A stretch of DNA of 64,000 nt, from contig CM032117.1 in NCBI GenBank assembly GCA_018894105.1, forward strand, positions 37,800,501 through 37,864,500, written 5' to 3'. Under the pieces are notes generated by a model. That model was not told the DNA's origin. It ran no database searches and saw only the letters and a program-made list of their open reading frames with translations. Of the stretch, positions 62,923 to 64,000 are shown piece after piece. The DNA comes from Jacaranda mimosifolia (taxonomy: Eukaryota; Streptophyta; Magnoliopsida; Lamiales; Bignoniaceae). Each line of letters starts with the position of its first letter. Within the stretch, counting starts at the first letter, position 1. The position numbers were made by a program, and so were the translations under genes.

Positions 62923-63161
62923 TCAAAGAACCTCTGGTTCCCATATGTGCTGCCTATGTCCAAAATTTCAATCACCTATAATAACAAATTGCAAAGCTAG
63001 TGGCCGTGGCTCACAAATATCATATATTACCTATGAATATAGGGATGACGAAGAATCAAACAAAGTCCCATTGGCCATACAGAAATTGACAAAAGTAGGC
63101 TAGCAAGGTATGTCAGTTGTTGACAGAAACTCATTGATCCATGCTCATTTATCCCGTCCAT
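62923..63161 (-). CDS. Possible small two-exon gene, one membrane helix, unknown function
   Basis: I do not recognise this protein. Exon 1 runs from ATG 63161 to 63031, a 77-bp intron (63030-62954) has GTAATA at its start and GACATAG at its end, and exon 2 runs 62953-62923 with TGA. The join keeps frame and gives about 53 residues. The first 15 or so are polar, followed by a hydrophobic stretch rich in Leu, Ser and Ile from about residue 18 to 39, then a basic and aromatic tail ending in EPEVL. An earlier acceptor at about 62976 would stop translation at once. Upstream exons were not found. An ACGTGG core lies near 63770 on the minus strand. It may be chance; no homology could be tested. Confidence 0.25.
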
Positions 63162-64000
63162 TAAATTTGGCTCCAAACTTTAAAGAAATATTATAACAAG
63201 GATATGAATTAATAAATTCAGACAAAGAACTTATTCAACATAATGGTACACATACTCTTTGAAATGTGAATTAGTAGTGACGAGCAAAATGGGGCAACAT
63301 AAATTGTGAAATAAAATCTTGAGAGGATAATATAAGTGTCATGGCCTGAATATTGTACCTTAATTAGATGATGAAAGTCTAATAATTGAAAGTATCACTA
63401 ACTTATACTCTAATCCTAGTAATAAATGACATAATTCTGATAATAAAGGACATGTAAAATTTTCTGTGAACCAGCAAAGACCACCTTACTAGACAAAATA
63501 CTACTGGGTGAGGCACAAGACAGTAGTGTTATGAAAAAAATGTGAAAAGATTGTCCATTAACGAGTAAGTCACGTACTTAATATAAAGAACAAATAAATT
63601 ATATTTATAATGAAATTTATCAGACTATAATATTCCTGTCAGTTTTTCTTTGTCAAAGGAAATAGTACTTCTAATTTCATTTATGTGGTATCTGAAATTT
63701 GTGTGTACATTTTTAAGCTATTAAGAAATAGATAGAGGTCCGCCTAACTCCCACCTTGGCCAAGTAGCCACGTAATTGACTCTTTCTGAAGTGTTACTAA
63801 CAGTAAAGTGTAGGGGGGTTTCTTGAAATTTCAACATCACATAGTAATAATTAAGCTAATTTCTAGTAAAAGCTACAAACAGCCAATGAATCAATAAGAG
63901 AAGCACCATATTTATTTACAACTTAATGTTCTTTAACAAGGTGTAAAAAGGGATTTCAAGCTATTTACAGCTCTAAACCATTGTCTAAACATCAACAAGA
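63162..64000. other. Host DNA, no gene recognised
   Basis: AT-rich, non-repetitive by eye. It could hold the promoter of the possible minus-strand gene at 62923-63161. Confidence 0.4.

Overview
The window is transposon-dense nuclear DNA of a flowering plant, most likely a dicot. It is AT-rich, has no bacterial-type operons, carries plant-type Ty1/copia and Ty3/gypsy retrotransposons with a primer site matching initiator tRNA-Met, and holds a plant-type Helitron relic and long microsatellites. I find no intact protein-coding gene of known function. Nearly every recognisable protein is a broken transposon protein. Species and transposon lineage names are inferred from general family knowledge only.

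Region by region. (1) 1-6030: 3' part of a Ty1/copia element (copy C1, + strand) with its 3' LTR. (2) 6031-11095 plus about 23923-24245: remains of a Ty3/gypsy element, probably of the Tat type. It has an integrase tail, a 447-bp tandem duplication, a decayed antisense gene with intron-like gaps, a polypurine tract and a split 3' LTR. (3) 11096-23922: a chromovirus-like LTR on the minus strand, inserted in that LTR and itself split by a complete but decayed copia copy C2 (11390-21512). It carries a 42-bp minisatellite. (4) 24246-27243: no gene seen. (5) 27244-36372: copia copy C3, with exact CTAGG target duplications. (6) 36373-38361: LTR-like sequence with microsatellites and roughly 190-bp repeat modules. 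(7) 38390-46790: Helitron relic on the minus strand, with a Rep fragment and a PIF1-type helicase fragment separated by a 2791-bp solo LTR with exact TTAAT duplications. (8) 47798-60037: a structurally odd locus. Copia copy C4 (minus strand, the best preserved) is preceded by an inverted partial LTR, and the whole is flanked by a 535-bp duplication of host DNA. (9) 60038-64000: AT-rich host DNA with one possible small two-exon gene.

The four copia copies are one family: LTRs of about 2.1-2.4 kb, a leader of about 1.5-1.9 kb, then gag, protease, integrase, reverse transcriptase and RNase H in copia order. All are dead. C4 comes closest to function: one reading frame with two stops, but a large in-frame gag deletion and a changed reverse-transcriptase catalytic residue. 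The family has three structures I have not seen named: a chain of short hairpins in U3 whose stems change in a compensated way between copies, a perfect 12-bp palindrome just upstream of the TATA box, and a GC-rich hypervariable island in the leader. A leader intron running from inside the LTR to just before gag is also possible.
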